Shown piece after piece: positions 16,763 to 26,314 of a stretch of DNA of 64,000 nt. Position 1 is the first letter of the stretch. Each line of letters begins with the position of its first letter. The stretch is from Paenibacillus_AR mesotrionivorans (lineage in GTDB: Bacteria; Bacillota; Bacilli; Paenibacillales; NBRC-103111). The translations under genes and the position numbers were made by a program. The notes beneath the pieces are model-generated. The model was not told the DNA's origin. It ran no database searches and saw only the letters and a list, made by a program, of their open reading frames with translations. Location: the NCBI RefSeq assembly GCF_046098205.1, contig NZ_JBJURJ010000023.1:1-64000 (forward strand). Direction: 5' to 3'.

Positions 16763-17569
16763 TCAAAGAAACGTATTCCGGAATTCCGTTGGCGTCAAGC
16801 CGAATTGCTTCTTAAAGCTTTCCCGGAAATGGTCCTGGTCTGCATAGCCGATCCGGTCACAAATTTCGTATATTTTCGTCAGCGGATCCTTCAGCAGCCG
16901 GGCCGCCTCCTCCATCCGCAGCCGGATAATCATGTGGTTGATGGTTGTGCCGGTCACCTCTTTAAAAAGCCGATTCAAATACCGCTCGCTTAATCCAACG
17001 GCTGCGGCCACATCCGACAAAGCGAAATCCCGCTTGCGGAAGCCCACGTTCATTACCTCCAGCGCCTGCTCCGCCAGCTTGACCTTCTTCAGGCTGCCTG
17101 CCCATTCGTCTGGTTGGAGAGCTCCGGAGAGATGCGGCAGCTTCTCCTTCGTTGTCCGGCCGGCCAGCTCGAGCTCCCGGCGCTCCCAACGCTCCTTGTC
17201 GAGCTCCGCCACCGCCCTGGCGAATGCCGCCTCCAGCTCGGAGGGATCCAGAGGCTTCAGCACGTACTCCAGCACCTGGAGCTTGATCGCTTGGCGGGCA
17301 TGCTCGAACTCATTCAATCCCGACAGAATCAGGCATTTGATATCCGGGAACCTGGCCCTGGCGGCTTCGATCAATTCCAGCCCGCTCATACCCGGCATGC
17401 CGATATCCGTCAGCAGGAGATCCGGGACCTCCTGCTCCATCCGGACCAATGCCTCCTCCCCGTTCTCGGCACTGCCCAAAAGCTCTATCCCCAGATCACT
17501 CCAAGGGATGGAGCATTCCAACGTCAGGCGGATCAGCCTCACATCCTCCGCAATCAACAGCTTATACAT
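16763..17569 (-). CDS. AraC-type response regulator (YesN family, short form)
   Basis: A 268-residue regulator. The receiver domain (1-120) has its phospho-acceptor Asp in LLLTDIGMPGMSG, the acidic pair in LIAEDV and the conserved Lys in YVLKP. The C-terminal double helix-turn-helix of the AraC type (about 165-265) contains VAAAVGLSERYLNRLFKEVT and the second helix near CDRIGYADQDHFRESFKKQFG. It overlaps the kinase gene by 8 bp, so the two are translationally coupled. It should control sugar locus 1 just upstream in the transcript. Confidence 0.92.
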   Translation of the reverse strand: MYKLLIAEDVRLIRLTLECSIPWSDLGIELLGSAENGEEALVRMEQEVPDLLLTDIGMPGMSGLELIEAARARFPDIKCLILSGLNEFEHARQAIKLQVLEYVLKPLDPSELEAAFARAVAELDKERWERRELELAGRTTKEKLPHLSGALQPDEWAGSLKKVKLAEQALEVMNVGFRKRDFALSDVAAAVGLSERYLNRLFKEVTGTTINHMIIRLRMEEAARLLKDPLTKIYEICDRIGYADQDHFRESFKKQFGLTPTEFRNTFL

Positions 17570-19454
17570 GGCAGCCTCCTGTCAAAACGGACCGTTCCGC
17601 ATCATAAGGCAGGACCGCCTCCACAACCGTTCCACGTTCAGCGGCGAGATACCGCAAACCATATCCCTCCCCGCAATACAATTGAATACGGCGGTGGACA
17701 TTAAGAATGCCATACCCCCGCTCCCCTCCGTCCTGCCTTTGGCCCGGTTCCTTGGGCGGCTGCCGCAGCAGCCTGTTCAGCTCCCCGGGATCACAGCCGC
17801 GGCCATTGTCCGTCACCCGCAGAATCAGGGCCTGCCCCTCGGTCCTTGCGGCAATATGGATGAGGCACTCCTCCCGGCGGAAGGCAAATCCGTGTTTTAC
17901 AGCATTTTCCGCCAAAGGCTGGAGGATCAGATGGACGATCCGTGCGCCCGTCAGCTCCCGGGGGACATCTGTCACCACGGCAAGCTGCTCCAGCATCATG
18001 GATTGGATATGGAGATACGCCTCCGCCTGCTTGATTTCATCCTCCAGGGAAATCCAGGTTTGTCCCTGGTTCAGTCCATAACGGAATACATCGGCCAAGG
18101 AAAGCACAATCCGGCTGGTTTCCCGGTCACCCGCCAGAATAGCCCGGCAATTGATCAAATCCAGTGTGTTGTACAAAAAATGGGGATTAATCTGCGCCTG
18201 CAGCAGCTCCAACTGAAGCTGCTTACGCTCTATCTCCTCCGTAAAGGAGCGTTCGATGAGGCGGTGAATGGTGACCAGCATCCCCGCAAATTGCTGGTTC
18301 AGCTCATCCACCTCGTAGATTCCCGTATGATGGCAGGGCAGCGGCTCCTTAAAATCCACCACCTCCGGGCGCTGCATGGCATGGACTAGCTTGGTGATGG
18401 GAACGGTTACCCTTACCACAATCTTCCGCAGCAGATAGGCGGCAATAAAGGATGCGGCAACCGCAGTTGCGGCCCCCAGAGCTGCGATGAAATAGGTATA
18501 CCGGCTCAAATGGCGCTCCGGCACCACTGCCAGGAGCCGCCAGCCATTCTCCATGGTTTCGTACATCATCCGGTGCTGCTCCCTGTTCAGTTTCACCAGC
18601 GCCGTACCCGCTTTCCCCTTCAGCAGCTCCATATACGGCATCGCAGACAGATCCTCCAGAAAGCCATACTGCTCGCTGTAGATCACCCTGCCGCCTTCAT
18701 CCAGGAGCAGATGATACCCCTCCTCTAAGGGAGCGTTCTCGAATACTCCCTTGATACTGCCCGTGTCGGCCCCGATAATCACCGTACCGATGCTGCGGCC
18801 GCCGCTAAGGTTTCCCTTTTTTCTAGCCGAATAGATCATAGTGCCGCTTAGAACATTGGTTTTCTCCCCCCACCAGACCGTAGAGCTGTCTCCTTGCTTC
18901 AAACGGCTATACCAGTCCCGTGTGTCCAGGCCTTCACTTTTGAAGATACCGGTTACCGGGTAAAAGGCTTCGGGAGCCAGGGCATACAGCCCGCTTTCCG
19001 GCTCCAGAGCCATACTGACCACATAGGATTGCTTGACCGATTGGGCGGACCCGAAGTCATTCAACAGCGATAATAGGGACATATTCTCCAGGTTCAACTG
19101 AAGCGTGTAATAATCATTAATGGCCTCGTAGGCCTCCCGGACACTGGGCTTCAGCAGACTGTCAAGGGCAGGATTGTTCAGCACAAAAGCAGCCAGATTA
19201 TCCATGGTATCAAATTGGTACCGGATGTTCCGGTAAACAAACTGCAGGGATTGCTCCGCCATCTTCAGGCTATGGTCATTTTGCACCCGGATCATCATAT
19301 AGCTGGCAGCCGTAGAGAACAAAGCAATGAATGTGACGATCAGCAAAAAAATGGGATAGGTAAGCCGGGAAAGCAGCCTCGTGCCGGCTGCCCTGCGCCG
19401 CAAATGCTCCATCATTGTCCACACTCCGTTGCAGCCATAGTGCCGGGTCTTCAT
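17562..19454 (-). CDS. Sensor histidine kinase (YesM/LytS family)
   Basis: A membrane kinase of about 630 residues: a first helix (LTYPIFLLIVTFIALFSTA), an extracellular dCache-like sensor (about 50-300), a second helix (about 300-325), HAMP, then the His_kinase box with phospho-acceptor His in QINPHFLYNTLD, and an ATPase domain (PLAENAVKHG, DNGRGCDPGEL). Start: ATG 19454 follows AAGGAG by 9 bases, but that site lies inside a strong hairpin; ATG 19415 (MMEHLRRR) with GGAG 8 bases upstream is a real alternative. It probably senses the sugar, or the binding protein, of locus 1. Confidence 0.9.
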   Translation of the reverse strand: MKTRHYGCNGVWTMMEHLRRRAAGTRLLSRLTYPIFLLIVTFIALFSTAASYMMIRVQNDHSLKMAEQSLQFVYRNIRYQFDTMDNLAAFVLNNPALDSLLKPSVREAYEAINDYYTLQLNLENMSLLSLLNDFGSAQSVKQSYVVSMALEPESGLYALAPEAFYPVTGIFKSEGLDTRDWYSRLKQGDSSTVWWGEKTNVLSGTMIYSARKKGNLSGGRSIGTVIIGADTGSIKGVFENAPLEEGYHLLLDEGGRVIYSEQYGFLEDLSAMPYMELLKGKAGTALVKLNREQHRMMYETMENGWRLLAVVPERHLSRYTYFIAALGAATAVAASFIAAYLLRKIVVRVTVPITKLVHAMQRPEVVDFKEPLPCHHTGIYEVDELNQQFAGMLVTIHRLIERSFTEEIERKQLQLELLQAQINPHFLYNTLDLINCRAILAGDRETSRIVLSLADVFRYGLNQGQTWISLEDEIKQAEAYLHIQSMMLEQLAVVTDVPRELTGARIVHLILQPLAENAVKHGFAFRREECLIHIAARTEGQALILRVTDNGRGCDPGELNRLLRQPPKEPGQRQDGGERGYGILNVHRRIQLYCGEGYGLRYLAAERGTVVEAVLPYDAERSVLTGGCHV

Positions 19455-19458
19455 GCCC

Positions 19459-19499
19459 AACGGCTCCTTCGGCAGACTATTGCCGCCTTAGGAGCCGTT
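19459..19499 (-). promoter_or_regulatory. Intercistronic hairpin masking the kinase ribosome site
   Basis: On the minus strand AACGGCTCCT pairs perfectly with AGGAGCCGTT, with a further inner GGC/GCC pair. The right arm contains the AAGGAG ribosome site of the kinase gene. There is no T run, so it is more likely to stabilise the upstream binding-protein mRNA or limit kinase translation than to terminate. Confidence 0.7.
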
Positions 19500-19578
19500 A
19501 TTGGACTTCACCGTTCCCTTTATTCGTATTCTCCGCCCGGTTTTGCGTATCCTGCCTCATGCATCCGCGGGTCAGGAT

Positions 19579-21234
19579 TTATTTCCCAGCTTTCTTCTGG
19601 AATGAAGCTCCCAGCTCCTTCAGAATCTGTGCTCCGCCCTGAGCCCTCCATTTTTCCGCAAATTCATCGAACTTCTTGATATCCCCGCCCATAATAATCT
19701 GGGTAAACACCGAGTCGCGCATGGTATTCAGCTCGGTCAGCTTCTCAATTTTGGTGGGGGAGTCCAGATAATTGGAGGCGTCGGTAATCTGGTATTTATT
19801 GTTGATGGCAATATCCAACGCCTGGGCGTTGCGCAGCGGCACCGATTCCAGATAACGCGGCCAGCCCTTCAGGCCTGGGGAGACCAGATAGCTTTGCACA
19901 CCACGGTAATGGCCGTTTTTGTCCACCTGGGTTTTCGGATCAACAATGTCCGTCACCATCTTCAGCTTGTTGTCCACGATATTATAATCCTCATTCTCGA
20001 TCCCCCAGACAGTGAGCATCTGATTTTCCGGAGTCAGGGAATTCTCCAGAATGGCCAGCGCCCGCTTGGGATCCTTAGTTTTGGCGCTGATGGCGGTCAT
20101 TTGGGCGAAGGGCGCTCCGGCTGGAGCCACCGCTTTGCCGTCGGTACCCAGCAGGGAGCCGGTCAGAGCCAAATACTTGAAGGGCTGCTCCACCTGATTG
20201 GGGAGGCTGCCGTCCGCGGCCAGCTTGCCGCTTTTCTTCAGCTCATTGGCTTCGATCTGAGTATCGTAATCATTGGCTGTGGACCACCAGCCCATCCAGG
20301 AAAACAGCTTGCCGCTGTACAGCTTCGCCCGCAGCTGCTCCTCTTTGATAGTGGGAAATTCCTTGTCAATCAGGCCTTCCGCATACATCTTCTGCAGAAG
20401 CAGGAGGGCTTCTCTGGTTTTGGGATCGGTATCATAGCTGCTGAATTCGCCATTTTTCTCCATGAAATAGCCGGGCGTGACGCCGAAAGCGCCGAAGATA
20501 TGGTCGAAGGAGTTATTGGCATACTTGGACTGGCCAATCTGCGCCGTATATCCGCCCAACGGGATCACTTCCGGCTTCGCCGCTTTGATCTTCTTAAGGA
20601 GATTGTAGTAGTCGTCCAGTGTTTTGGGAATTGCGGAGCCGGTGCTGTCCAGATAATCCTTGCGCATAGCCAAATTCCAGCGGTATCCGGCGCCGGGGCC
20701 GCCCTGGAAGGGGAGGCCGTAAATTTTGCCGTTCACCTTGGTTTTTTCGAAAACCTCCGGCGGTACCTCACGCATAATATTGGGCGTATCCTTTTCGTTC
20801 AACAACGAGGTCAGATCCGTAAAAGCCCCCTGCTGGGCGTACTTCTGGAAGTCATCGGCGAAGTCAATTTTGACCACTACATCAGGAATATCACCGCCGG
20901 CCATCTTCAGGTTCAGCTTGGTTTTGTACTGCTGCAGATCCACCATCTCCGGGATGATCTTGACATTCAGCTTTTTTTCGATGGCCTGGAGAACCGCATC
21001 CTTGGTGTAATCATACGGCTTGGAAATATCCTGGGACTTGAGGAATTTGATCTCGTAGGGAGCTGCCGGGGCTTGTGTTCCCGCTCCCGCCGAAGCACTG
21101 CCTGCTGAAGCCGCCGGCGGAGGAGCAGAAGCCCGTCCCTCCCCGTTGTCATTACCGCATCCAACAAGCGTCACGGTGCCCGCTAAAGCGGCGGCAAGCA
21201 TACCCATGGATAATTTTCTCTCGATAGTCGCCAT
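19579..21234 (-). CDS. Extracellular solute-binding lipoprotein (LplA-like)
   Basis: A 551-residue lipoprotein with lipobox TLVGC (Cys about 26), then a Ser/Ala/Pro-rich spacer and a large family-1 solute-binding domain. Features such as RKDYLDSTGSAIPKTLDDYY and FSWMGWWSTA are usual in the LplA-type proteins that accompany LplB/LplC permeases in Paenibacillus. It should bind an oligosaccharide outside the membrane for the two permeases encoded upstream. AAGGAGGT is 9 bases before ATG 21234. No ATPase gene is present; such systems share the MsmX-type ATPase. Confidence 0.92.
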   Translation of the reverse strand: MATIERKLSMGMLAAALAGTVTLVGCGNDNGEGRASAPPPAASAGSASAGAGTQAPAAPYEIKFLKSQDISKPYDYTKDAVLQAIEKKLNVKIIPEMVDLQQYKTKLNLKMAGGDIPDVVVKIDFADDFQKYAQQGAFTDLTSLLNEKDTPNIMREVPPEVFEKTKVNGKIYGLPFQGGPGAGYRWNLAMRKDYLDSTGSAIPKTLDDYYNLLKKIKAAKPEVIPLGGYTAQIGQSKYANNSFDHIFGAFGVTPGYFMEKNGEFSSYDTDPKTREALLLLQKMYAEGLIDKEFPTIKEEQLRAKLYSGKLFSWMGWWSTANDYDTQIEANELKKSGKLAADGSLPNQVEQPFKYLALTGSLLGTDGKAVAPAGAPFAQMTAISAKTKDPKRALAILENSLTPENQMLTVWGIENEDYNIVDNKLKMVTDIVDPKTQVDKNGHYRGVQSYLVSPGLKGWPRYLESVPLRNAQALDIAINNKYQITDASNYLDSPTKIEKLTELNTMRDSVFTQIIMGGDIKKFDEFAEKWRAQGGAQILKELGASFQKKAGK

Positions 21235-21292
21235 ATTGGCTTGACCTCCTTGAGGATATTTATATATAATTCCGCAGCGGATGCCGCAGATC

Positions 21293-22168
21293 CTAACCTT
21301 TCACAGAGCCCAGCAGCATCCCCTGTTCGAAATATTTCTGGACAAAGGGGTAAATGATCATCATCGGCAAAGCAACAATTACAATCGCTGCCATCTGAAT
21401 GCCGATGGTGGGAGGCGGTGCGGAGCCTGCGGCCTCCAGCAGCTCCGGGGGCAGGCTGGAGTTGGCGATGATCGTGCGCAGCACCAGCTGGACAGGTGCT
21501 TTGCCCCAATCGGTCACATACAGCATGGCGTTGAAGAAGTCATTCCAATACACCACCATATACAGCAGGCTGATGGTGGCCATAACGGGCAGGGACAGAG
21601 GCAGGACAATCTGCCACAGAATCCGGAATTCGGAGGCGCCGTCGATGGAGGCCGATTCCTTCAGGCTCTCCGGGATTCCCTCGAAGAAGGACTTTATGAT
21701 AATCATGTTAAACGCGCTGTAAGCCATCACCAGGATCAGCACCAGGTTGGAGTTCAAAAGCCCCAGCGCTTTGATATTGATATAGGCGGGGATCATCCCG
21801 CCCTTAAACAGCATCGTAAAAATAAAATACAGGAGGATGATCCGCCTGCCGGGCAGCTTCTTTTCGGAGAGCGCATAAGCCGCTGACACGGTCAGAAACA
21901 GAGCCAGCAGCACACCCCCGGCCGTATTGCGCAGTGTATTAGCATAAGAGGAATAGACCAGGGAGCCTTTGGCCAGCAAATATTCGTAATATTGAAGGCT
22001 GAAGCTCCGGGGAAACAGGATCAGCCCGTTTTTCTCGCTGAACACATGGTACGGCGTGACAGATACGGCGAGCACATACCAGAACGGCAGAACGATGATC
22101 AGCGTCATGGCGGTTAGCAGCGTATAGTTGACTGTTACAAAGGAAGCTTCGCCTTTGCTCATTTTCAC
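21293..22168 (-). CDS. Carbohydrate ABC permease (LplC/MalG type)
   Basis: A permease of about 291 residues with six predicted helices. The MalG-type EAA motif appears as ESASIDGASEFRILWQIVLP (about residues 170-190), which contacts the shared ATPase. I chose GTG 22168 because AAGGGGG is 9 bases upstream; ATG 22162 is also possible. The start lies 18 bp after the stop of the partner permease gene. Confidence 0.92.
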   Translation of the reverse strand: MKMSKGEASFVTVNYTLLTAMTLIIVLPFWYVLAVSVTPYHVFSEKNGLILFPRSFSLQYYEYLLAKGSLVYSSYANTLRNTAGGVLLALFLTVSAAYALSEKKLPGRRIILLYFIFTMLFKGGMIPAYINIKALGLLNSNLVLILVMAYSAFNMIIIKSFFEGIPESLKESASIDGASEFRILWQIVLPLSLPVMATISLLYMVVYWNDFFNAMLYVTDWGKAPVQLVLRTIIANSSLPPELLEAAGSAPPPTIGIQMAAIVIVALPMMIIYPFVQKYFEQGMLLGSVKG

Positions 22169-22185
22169 GGTAAAATGCCCCCTTC

Positions 22186-23133
22186 TCAAAAAATCCCCGA
22201 ATCATTCACCCGTTTGGCCGCCTGATTGGCCAGAAGAACCAGGATCAGTCCGATTATGCCCTTGATCAGATCCGCTGCCGCCGCCAGACTCAGGTTGAAC
22301 TGCTCAATGCCAATCCGGTAGATATAGGTGTCCAGAATATCCCCCACTTCAAATACCATAGGGTTATACAGGTTGATGATCTGATCCAGCCCGGCGCTCA
22401 TGATGTAGCCTACCCGGAGGATAAAAATGACGATGATGGTATCGGTAATCCCCGGCAGAGTCACATGCAAAATACGGTGGAGCCGTCCCGCTCCGTCCAT
22501 AACCGCCGCTTCATAAACCTCGGGATTGAGTCCGGCAATAGCCGCAATATAGATGATGGCTGCCCAGCCCATTTCCTTCATGGCATCCGTCAGCACCAGA
22601 ATAAACCGGAAGGATGCCGGATCGGCCAGCAGGTAGGCCGGCTTCATCCCCAGAAGCCCGGCCAGCTTATTGATGAGACCGGTTTCAGGAGACAGCAGGA
22701 GCGTAATGATGCCGCCATAGACCACCCAGGAGACAAACCGGGGAAGGTACACGGCAGTCTGCAGCGTTTTTTTGAACCATATGGTACGGATTTCGTTTAA
22801 GGCCAGCGCCAGCACAATAGGGCATACGAAGCCGCTGATCATTTTGTACAGGCTGATAATCAGGGTATTCTTGAAGGAGTTGCGGAACATCTCCGATTCC
22901 ACCAGCATGCGGAAATATTTGAACCAGGCCCAGTGGCTGCCAGCGTAACCCTGGATGGAATTATAATCCATAAAAGCGATTCTGATGCCGTGAAGGGGCA
23001 AATAATCAAAGATGAATACCCATGTGCATGCCGGCAGCAGCAGTACATAAAGCAGCTTGTATTTCCATATCCGTTTGAGGCGCCTGTAGGGCAGCGCCGT
23101 TTCCTTGACGGCTTTAACCGTCGCCATTTCCAT
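22186..23133 (-). CDS. Carbohydrate ABC permease (LplB/MalF type)
   Basis: A 315-residue inner-membrane permease, first gene of sugar locus 1. Six helices are visible (first: LLYVLLLPACTWVFIFDYLP). The EAA loop reads YEAAVMDGAGRLHRILHVTLPG. I chose ATG 23133 over an upstream start because GGAGGAG precedes it by 6 bases. The order permease, permease, binding protein, kinase, regulator is one co-directional unit of about 6.4 kb. Confidence 0.92.
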   Translation of the reverse strand: MEMATVKAVKETALPYRRLKRIWKYKLLYVLLLPACTWVFIFDYLPLHGIRIAFMDYNSIQGYAGSHWAWFKYFRMLVESEMFRNSFKNTLIISLYKMISGFVCPIVLALALNEIRTIWFKKTLQTAVYLPRFVSWVVYGGIITLLLSPETGLINKLAGLLGMKPAYLLADPASFRFILVLTDAMKEMGWAAIIYIAAIAGLNPEVYEAAVMDGAGRLHRILHVTLPGITDTIIVIFILRVGYIMSAGLDQIINLYNPMVFEVGDILDTYIYRIGIEQFNLSLAAAADLIKGIIGLILVLLANQAAKRVNDSGIF

Positions 23134-23268
23134 CCTTAACTCCTCCGTTTCCCGCTTCTCTGCTGTTATGAAAGGGCTTACTGTAATAAGCATACAGGAG
23201 GCGCCTTCAATGGAAAACCGGAGGGAAGGACGATACTACCGGGGTAAATGGCGAATGTCCCGAGTGCC

Positions 23269-23308
23269 GGAATGCCCCGGAATACTCTGGAATGCTCCGG
23301 GAACATAG
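23269..23308. repeat. Four 10-bp phased repeats upstream of sugar locus 1
   Basis: GGAATGCCCC, GGAATACTCT, GGAATGCTCC and GGGAACATAG follow each other with an exact 10-bp period, about 135-175 bp upstream of the first permease start. One copy per helical turn would place them on one face of the DNA, as expected for an activator site. The locus's own AraC-type regulator is the obvious candidate; that is inference. Confidence 0.5.
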
Positions 23309-23345
23309 ACAAAACCCGCTACCTCCTTTCGGAAGTGCGGGTTTC
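23308..23345 (-). terminator. Terminator of degV
   Basis: On the minus strand AAACCCGC pairs with GCGGGTTTT around a 15-17 base loop, followed by TTGTC. It lies 17 bp after the degV stop. Confidence 0.75.
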
Positions 23346-23361
23346 GTGTGAAGCAACCTGG

Positions 23362-24219
23362 TTATGCCGGGCGTTTGGCAAACAAAATCCCTACGGTGCC
23401 GGGACCGCAGTGGCTTGAGATGACGCAGCCGGCATTGGTGACAATAACCTCGCTGCCGGGGAACTGCTTCTCCAGCTCTCCCTTGACCCAGGCCGCATTC
23501 TCCGCAGCCAGGGAATGGGTGACGAAAATCCGTTTGGGGTCAATGGTTTCCTTGTGGCTTAAGGCCCGGTCAAGCAGGCTTTGCACCACCTTATCCATCT
23601 TCCCGCGCAGCTTCTCCGCGACGATCATGGAGCCATTCACCACCTTGATCACCGGATGGATCCGCAGCAGACTGCCGATCACCAGCTGAGTGCCGCTGCA
23701 GCGTCCACCTTTGTGGAGGTAATCCAGGGTATCGATGACAAACTCGGACTCTACCAGCGCCGTATCGTCCCGAAGCCGGTTAGCCAGCTCCGACAGATCA
23801 TCCATTCCAGCCTTGACGTAGTCCACGGCCTTCATCACCGTCACCCCGATGCCGGTGGACAAATTGCGGGAGTCCACCACTTCAATGGTGCCTTGGGGGA
23901 ATTCCCGGCTGGCAATGACCGCATTCTGGTACGTGGACGACAATTCGGAAGAAATGCTTATGTATACAATGCGCTTATCCTCACGGACGATGTTCTCGAA
24001 GGACTGGACAAAATCAGCAGGCGAGGGAGCCGCTGTTTTGGGGAGCTCCCCTTCCTTCTCCACTTTCTCATACAATTCGGCGGTGGTCATATCCGCACCG
24101 TCGCGGTATGTACGGTCACCGAACACAACATGGAGCGGTATAATCCGGATGTTATGGTCCCGGATCATGTCTGGCGTTAAATCGCATGTGCTGTCCGCAA
24201 CAATTTGGATGGACGGCAT
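23362..24219 (-). CDS. DegV family fatty-acid-binding protein
   Basis: A 285-residue DegV/EDD-fold protein. The N-terminus IQIVADSTCDLTPDM, the ITAAPSPADF-like turn (KTAAPSPADFVQSFENIV), ISISSELSSTYQNA and the C-terminal FVTHSLAAENAAW, with SSHCGPGTVGILF, are family signatures. Members bind a fatty acid and, as FakB subunits, present it to the kinase FakA. No fakA is in the window. Monocistronic, with its own promoter-like site and terminator. Confidence 0.92.
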   Translation of the reverse strand: MPSIQIVADSTCDLTPDMIRDHNIRIIPLHVVFGDRTYRDGADMTTAELYEKVEKEGELPKTAAPSPADFVQSFENIVREDKRIVYISISSELSSTYQNAVIASREFPQGTIEVVDSRNLSTGIGVTVMKAVDYVKAGMDDLSELANRLRDDTALVESEFVIDTLDYLHKGGRCSGTQLVIGSLLRIHPVIKVVNGSMIVAEKLRGKMDKVVQSLLDRALSHKETIDPKRIFVTHSLAAENAAWVKGELEKQFPGSEVIVTNAGCVISSHCGPGTVGILFAKRPA

Positions 24220-24240
24220 GAATGATTTCCTTCCCTTCTC

Positions 24241-24284
24241 CAGATCCTGTCGGATCTGCTTCTTGAACCCACCTATCTATTATA
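24241..24284 (-). promoter_or_regulatory. degV promoter -10 and leader hairpin
   Basis: TATAAT on the minus strand (24279-24284) has only a weak -35 (TTTTCA, 17 bases away). The leader then forms a perfect 7-bp hairpin CAGATCC-TGTC-GGATCTG (24241-24258) just before the ribosome site. Confidence 0.5.
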
Positions 24285-24409
24285 GCGGTGCGGGAGGGGC
24301 TTGAAAAGGTAGGAAGATTGAGAGGCTGTTTACGCGGCCTGAATCAAGGAAAGACATGCCATGGCCCACCGGCAGATGAGAAAGCCTTAATATGCCCCCG
24401 TATCAAAGC

Positions 24410-24592
24410 TAACGGAACTCTGCGGCTCTTAGAAGCTAAAATCCGGCTGATCTGAAATCTAACGGAACCCGGCGACTCTTAGACGCCTATTTAGACTAGC
24501 CACCGCCTATTTTTTCCTGCTAAGGGCTTCTCAATTCCGTTAGATTTTCAACCGGCCCATTTTAAGCCGCTAAGAGCGTTTCAGTTCCGTTA
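24410..24592. repeat. 183-bp four-unit palindromic element, copy 3 (type A)
   Basis: Units begin TAACGGAA and end TCTTAG or CCTTAG: forward at 24410 and 24460, inverted ending at 24542 and 24592. Steps are exactly 50, 83 and 50 bp. It lies 139 bp beyond the pyrE stop and just past the pyr terminator. Nothing else is seen in the 24285-24409 stretch. Confidence 0.93.
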
Positions 24593-24630
24593 GAGCCAGG
24601 GTTTGTTTGCAAACTCGCCCTAGAGCTGCC

Positions 24631-24690
24631 AAAAAAACTCCGGCCACGGAAAAGCCGCGGGTCACCCGCCAGCCTCCGCAACCGGAGCAT
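24631..24690 (-). terminator. Terminator of the pyr operon
   Basis: On the minus strand CTCCGG pairs with CCGGAG, enclosing an inner CCGCGG/CCGTGG hairpin, and is followed by TTTTTTTGG. It lies about 40 bp after pyrE. Confidence 0.65.
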
Positions 24691-24730
24691 ATAAGCCGCT
24701 GCATGCAGAAATTTCGCCGCAGCCGATAAC

Positions 24731-25384
24731 TTACTTTTTGCCGAACGCCTGCGGATCCTTCCGCCAGGACTGGAGCAGCTCCACATCCGATTCCCGGATG
24801 CTGCCCTGCTTCACAGCCTCTCCGATCAGCGCTGTATAGTTGGACAGCGTGTGCAGAGGCATGTCCGCTTCGTTGAAGGTGGCCTCCGCCTGATCCAGCT
24901 GATACGAGAAAATCGCCGCAACTCCCAGGGCATTGCCGCCTGCTTCATTAACAGCCAGCGCAGCCTTTAAGGAGCTGCCGCCGGTGGAGATCAAATCCTC
25001 GATCACCACAGTTTTGGCGCCTTCGGGAAGCATTCCCTCGATCTGATTCTTCTTGCCGTGGCCCTTGGCCTTGTCCCGGATGTAGATCATCGGCAGGTTC
25101 ATCCGCTCCGCCACCCAGGCGGCATGGGGAATGCCCGCTGTAGCGGTTCCGGCGATGACCTCCGCATCCGGATAATATTGGCGGATCAGCTGCACGAAGC
25201 CGTCCGCAATCAGGCTGCGGATGGCCGGGTAGGACATGGTCAGCCGGTTGTCGCAATAGATAGGCGAGATAATGCCGGAGGTCCAGGTAAACGGCTGGTC
25301 CGGCCGCAGGGCCACCGCCTTGATATTAAGCAGCTCCTTGGCGATTTGTCCGGCAAGGGCGTTCAGATTTCCGGTGTTAGGCAT
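24731..25384 (-). CDS. pyrE: Orotate phosphoribosyltransferase
   Basis: A 217-residue enzyme that joins orotate to PRPP to give OMP in de novo pyrimidine synthesis. The PRPP-binding loop VVIEDLISTGGSSLKA (about 122-137), the orotate site region FTWTSGIISPIYCDNR and the flexible loop RDKAKGHGKKNQIEG are all present. It is the last gene of the pyr operon, starting 3 bp after the pyrF stop, with its ribosome site inside pyrF. Confidence 0.96.
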   Translation of the reverse strand: MPNTGNLNALAGQIAKELLNIKAVALRPDQPFTWTSGIISPIYCDNRLTMSYPAIRSLIADGFVQLIRQYYPDAEVIAGTATAGIPHAAWVAERMNLPMIYIRDKAKGHGKKNQIEGMLPEGAKTVVIEDLISTGGSSLKAALAVNEAGGNALGVAAIFSYQLDQAEATFNEADMPLHTLSNYTALIGEAVKQGSIRESDVELLQSWRKDPQAFGKK

Positions 25385-25387
25385 CTT

Positions 25388-26155
25388 TTAGCTCAGCTCC
25401 TTCAGAATAGTTTCCAGTGCTTGCCGCGGGTCCGGCGCAGCAGTAATGGGACGGCCCATCACAATAAAATCGGTTCCCTGCCCAAAAGCCTCCCGCGGCG
25501 TCATCACCCGGGACTGGTCACCCTTGTCTGCCCCTGCGGGACGGACACCGGGAGTTACCGTAACAAATTGGGAGCCAACCGCGTTTTTAATGGCCGCTAC
25601 CTCCAAGGGTGAGGCAACCACACCATCCAACCCCGCACCCCGGGTCAAGGATGCATACCGCAGAACAGCTTCTTCCACGGTACCCGGAATGCCGATCTCC
25701 TTGTTCATGACCGTCTGGCTGGTGCTGGTCAGTTGGGTGACGGCAATCAGCAGCGGACGCTTGAGCGCGCCGGCGCTTTGGCCAAGAGCCCGCTCCATTC
25801 CTTCCCGCGCTGCCTCCATCATGGCTTTGCCGCCCGCTGCGTGGACGTTGAACATATCCGCTCCCAGCCGGGTGATGGAGTCCGCTCCACCTGCAACGGT
25901 ATTGGGGATGTCATGCATTTTCAGGTCCACAAACACCTTGTAGCCCTGCTCCTTCAGACTCCGTACAAAAGCTGGCCCCTCCGCATAAAAAAGCTGCATG
26001 CCCACCTTCATGTAACAGGGGATGCCCCGCAGCTTCTCCAGGAGTCCGCTGGCTGCCTGGGCAGACGGATAATCCAGAGGAATAATGATCCGTTCGGCGA
26101 TTTCCGCCGCCGTTTTGCCCTTCAGGACACCCGCCGGTTGTTGAAGCTCCGCCAC
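25388..26155 (-). CDS. pyrF: Orotidine 5'-phosphate decarboxylase
   Basis: A 255-residue TIM-barrel enzyme making UMP from OMP. The catalytic Asp-Lys-Asp array is in FVDLKMHDIPNT, with the phosphate loop near GVRPAGADKGDQSRVMTP and MGRPITAA. It has about 15 extra residues at the N-terminus compared with the usual length. GTG 26155 is preceded by AAGGAGG. A 159-bp gap separates it from carB; in B. subtilis pyrK and pyrD fill this position. Confidence 0.96.
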   Translation of the reverse strand: MAELQQPAGVLKGKTAAEIAERIIIPLDYPSAQAASGLLEKLRGIPCYMKVGMQLFYAEGPAFVRSLKEQGYKVFVDLKMHDIPNTVAGGADSITRLGADMFNVHAAGGKAMMEAAREGMERALGQSAGALKRPLLIAVTQLTSTSQTVMNKEIGIPGTVEEAVLRYASLTRGAGLDGVVASPLEVAAIKNAVGSQFVTVTPGVRPAGADKGDQSRVMTPREAFGQGTDFIVMGRPITAAPDPRQALETILKELS

Positions 26156-26314
26156 GTGTTGACGCCTCCTTCATATAATTTAGAGTTACCCCCGCACGGG
26201 GAACACCCTTCATTCAAGACAGGAGCCCGGCGCGCAAGCCTTCAGGAGCGGCTCCACCATTGGCGGAGGACGTTCCCGTAACTTGCGGGCAGGGCTTCTT
26301 ATGTCAGTTCGGGT

